Assembly: GCA_023132075.1 (NCBI GenBank)
Contig: JAGLYT010000060.1
Coordinates: forward strand, 1 to 8,317
DNA from: JAGLHV01 sp023132075 [NCBI: bacterium]
Lineage (GTDB): Bacteria; CBDUZB01; JAGLHV01
Reading direction: 5' to 3'
Length of the DNA stretch: 8,317 nucleotides
Positions 6,883 to 8,317 of the stretch are shown in pieces. The first letter of the stretch is position 1; the number at the start of each line of letters is the position of its first letter. The notes below the pieces were generated by a model. The model ran no database searches and had not been told where the DNA came from. It saw only the letters and a list, made by a program, of their open reading frames with translations. Position numbers and translations under genes: made by a program.

Positions 6883-6974
6883 TTTTTAATTAATATAAAA
6901 ATAAAGAACTATGAAATGCAACAGATTTGGGGATCAGCAAATTAATGTTGTATTTATGCAAAGGGGGAGTAAAG
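6883..6974 (+). other. intergenic spacer with long imperfect hairpin
   Basis: AAATGCAACA (6914-6923) pairs with TGTTGTATTT (6946-6955), ten pairs with one G-T wobble. The stem continues as GATTTG (6924-6929) with CAAATT (6938-6943), six pairs with one wobble, broken only by a two-base bulge (A6944, A6945). The loop is GGGATCAG (6930-6937). It is not followed by a clean U tract, so it is a poor intrinsic terminator; it sits 5-14 bases before the AAGGGGGAG ribosome site of the next gene, fitting a leader structure or a 3' end of the upstream message. Function unassigned. Confidence 0.5.
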
Positions 6975-8317
6975 ATGGAAAAATTTAAAACCTTGCTTAG
7001 TAAATTTTTATCCGAGGAAAAATATGTGCTTATTGCTCTATTCCTTTTTGCCTTAACAATTCGGCTTTTGTATTTTGTTAGTGTTAGTCATTCGCCTGAT
7101 TTTCAGAGGTTATGTTATGATGCAAGGGTCTTTAATGATTTATCGCGAGATGTCATTAATAAAAGTGTTTTGCTCAGTAATTATAAAACTCCTTTCGAAA
7201 TGAGTCCCGGATATACTTATTTTCTAGCAATGGTTTCTAATCTTTTTAAGAGTAATTTTTCATTGATTAAAATAGCTCAATGGATAATCGGTTCCTTGAA
7301 CTGCATTTTAATTTATTTTATTGGAAAAAAATTATTTAATAAGTGGGTAGGGCTCATAGCCTCTATAATGGCTGCCTATTATGGTATGTTTGTCTTTTTC
7401 GAAGGGATTTTGATGCCGGAGTTTTTAATTTTGTTTTTTAATAGCTGGGTGTTTTTGTTTCTTCTTAAAGCAAAAGAAAAACCAATTCCCATGTATTGGT
7501 TTTTTTCAGGGATATTTTTGGGTCTATCCGGTATAACCCGTCCGAATGTTTTACTTTTTGTGCCTTTTGTTTTGTTTTGGATATATTCTTTGAATGAAAT
7601 ATCTAAAAAAGAACGGGTTAGGTCTCTTGCATATTTTTGTTTTGCTATAGCAATGGTGATTATGCCGGTAACCATAAGAAATTATGTTGTAGCCGGTGAT
7701 TTAGTTTTGATTACCGATAGTGGGGGAGCGAATTTTTATGGCGGCAATACTCCTTCCAGCCAGGGAGTGTTTATAACTGCTGGGAAAAAATATAATGATT
7801 TAATTAGTCCGGCAGAATTATCTATTCGTAAAATACGAATTTCAAGTGAGATGAATGAGCATCAACGGGATAGGGCTGTAGCTGAACTTTTAATGGGGAA
7901 AAAGGTTAAACCGTCTTCTATTTCTAAATTTTGGTTTAAAAAGGGATTTAAAAATATATTAAAAAACCCTTTTTGGTGGTTAATGTTAGAGACAAAAAAA
8001 TTAATTCTTATTTTTAACAGTTTTGAAGTTCAGGATGGCGATATCCCTTTCATGGAGATGAAACGTATTTCTTCTTTGTTGAGAATATTTATATTTAATT
8101 ACGGGTTTATCTGCCCTTTAGGCTTGGTAGGGATTATTTTAAGTTTTAAGGAGCGAAATAAATTTAAAATTATTTATTTTTTTATGTTTAGTTATATTGC
8201 TTCGATGTTGATTTTTCATACTGCCTCCCGTTATAGGTTGCCCTTAGTACCGTTTTTTATAGTATTCGGAGCATATACCCTTTATTTTTGTTATATGAAA
8301 ATAAAACAAAAAAGGTG
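6975..8317 (+). CDS. GT39-like membrane glycosyltransferase, 3'-truncated
   Basis: ATG 6975 follows a strong AAGGGGGAG ribosome site (6961-6969) and opens a frame with no stop up to the right edge: 447 complete codons plus two bases. After a short cytoplasmic start and a first helix (about 18-36), the outer loop holds CYDARVFNDLS (47-57) with D49 as the likely catalytic acid, then MSPGYTYFLAMV (76-87), equal to the family's 'PPGYP.FLA'. Further marks are FFEGILMPEFLILF (141-154), GIFLGLSGITRPNVLLFVP (179-197), the RNYVVAGD..LIT..GG.NFYGGN stretch (235-258), seen in many GT39/ArnT-like proteins, and TASRYRLPLVPFF (416-428). It should transfer a sugar from a polyprenyl-phosphate donor to an extracytoplasmic acceptor. 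The C-terminus, which in many relatives carries a soluble domain or TPRs, is off the window. Substrate cannot be read; the family call is firm. Confidence 0.91.
   Translation, partial: MEKFKTLLSKFLSEEKYVLIALFLFALTIRLLYFVSVSHSPDFQRLCYDARVFNDLSRDVINKSVLLSNYKTPFEMSPGYTYFLAMVSNLFKSNFSLIKIAQWIIGSLNCILIYFIGKKLFNKWVGLIASIMAAYYGMFVFFEGILMPEFLILFFNSWVFLFLLKAKEKPIPMYWFFSGIFLGLSGITRPNVLLFVPFVLFWIYSLNEISKKERVRSLAYFCFAIAMVIMPVTIRNYVVAGDLVLITDSGGANFYGGNTPSSQGVFITAGKKYNDLISPAELSIRKIRISSEMNEHQRDRAVAELLMGKKVKPSSISKFWFKKGFKNILKNPFWWLMLETKKLILIFNSFEVQDGDIPFMEMKRISSLLRIFIFNYGFICPLGLVGIILSFKERNKFKIIYFFMFSYIASMLIFHTASRYRLPLVPFFIVFGAYTLYFCYMKIKQKR

Noticed and set aside
7379-7675. 98-codon open frame on the minus strand.
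   Set aside because: It lies wholly inside the second GT39-like gene, whose motifs are intact in the plus frame; a shadow frame.

Overview
The window is a same-strand (+) run of five protein-coding genes for cell-envelope glycan assembly; no RNA gene, mobile element or CRISPR array is visible. The DNA is AT-rich, with many homopolymer A and T runs and lysine/isoleucine-rich proteins. The genes (GT-C membrane glycosyltransferases, an XrtA/PEP-CTERM-type polysaccharide deacetylase, and a TPR protein of the TMTC type) suit an uncultured Gram-negative-like bacterium with low GC, such as an Omnitrophota- or Elusimicrobiota-like lineage. This placement is a guess from style, because no marker gene is present.

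Layout: (1) 1-1248, the 3' part of a GT39-like (ArnT/PMT-type) membrane glycosyltransferase, cut by the left edge. (2) 1245-1922, a soluble DPM1-like GT2 glycosyltransferase whose TTG start overlaps the previous stop, so the two are probably translationally coupled. (3) 1923-2215, an AT-rich spacer with a 13-bp inverted repeat and a candidate promoter. (4) 2216-3034, a polysaccharide deacetylase of the type found with exosortase/PEP-CTERM systems. (5) 3035-3156, a GC-richer leader with a hairpin. (6) 3157-6882, a 1241-residue protein with a TMTC-like GT-C membrane domain, four TPRs, a kinase-fold domain, a region of unknown type, and more TPRs. (7) 6883-6974, a spacer with a long imperfect hairpin. 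(8) 6975-8317, a second GT39-like membrane glycosyltransferase, cut by the right edge.

Together they suggest a locus for polyprenyl-phosphate-linked sugar transfer: the GT2 enzyme would charge the lipid carrier on the cytoplasmic side, the GT-C enzymes would move sugars from it to polysaccharide, lipid or protein outside, and the deacetylase would trim a polymer. The item most worth following up is gene 6: its middle carries an HD(x4)N...GIDKD signature and a C-terminal 'RK...F..FY' helix, as in PI3/4-kinase/HipA-like bacterial kinases, embedded in a protein whose membrane half looks like an extracytoplasmic O-mannosyltransferase.
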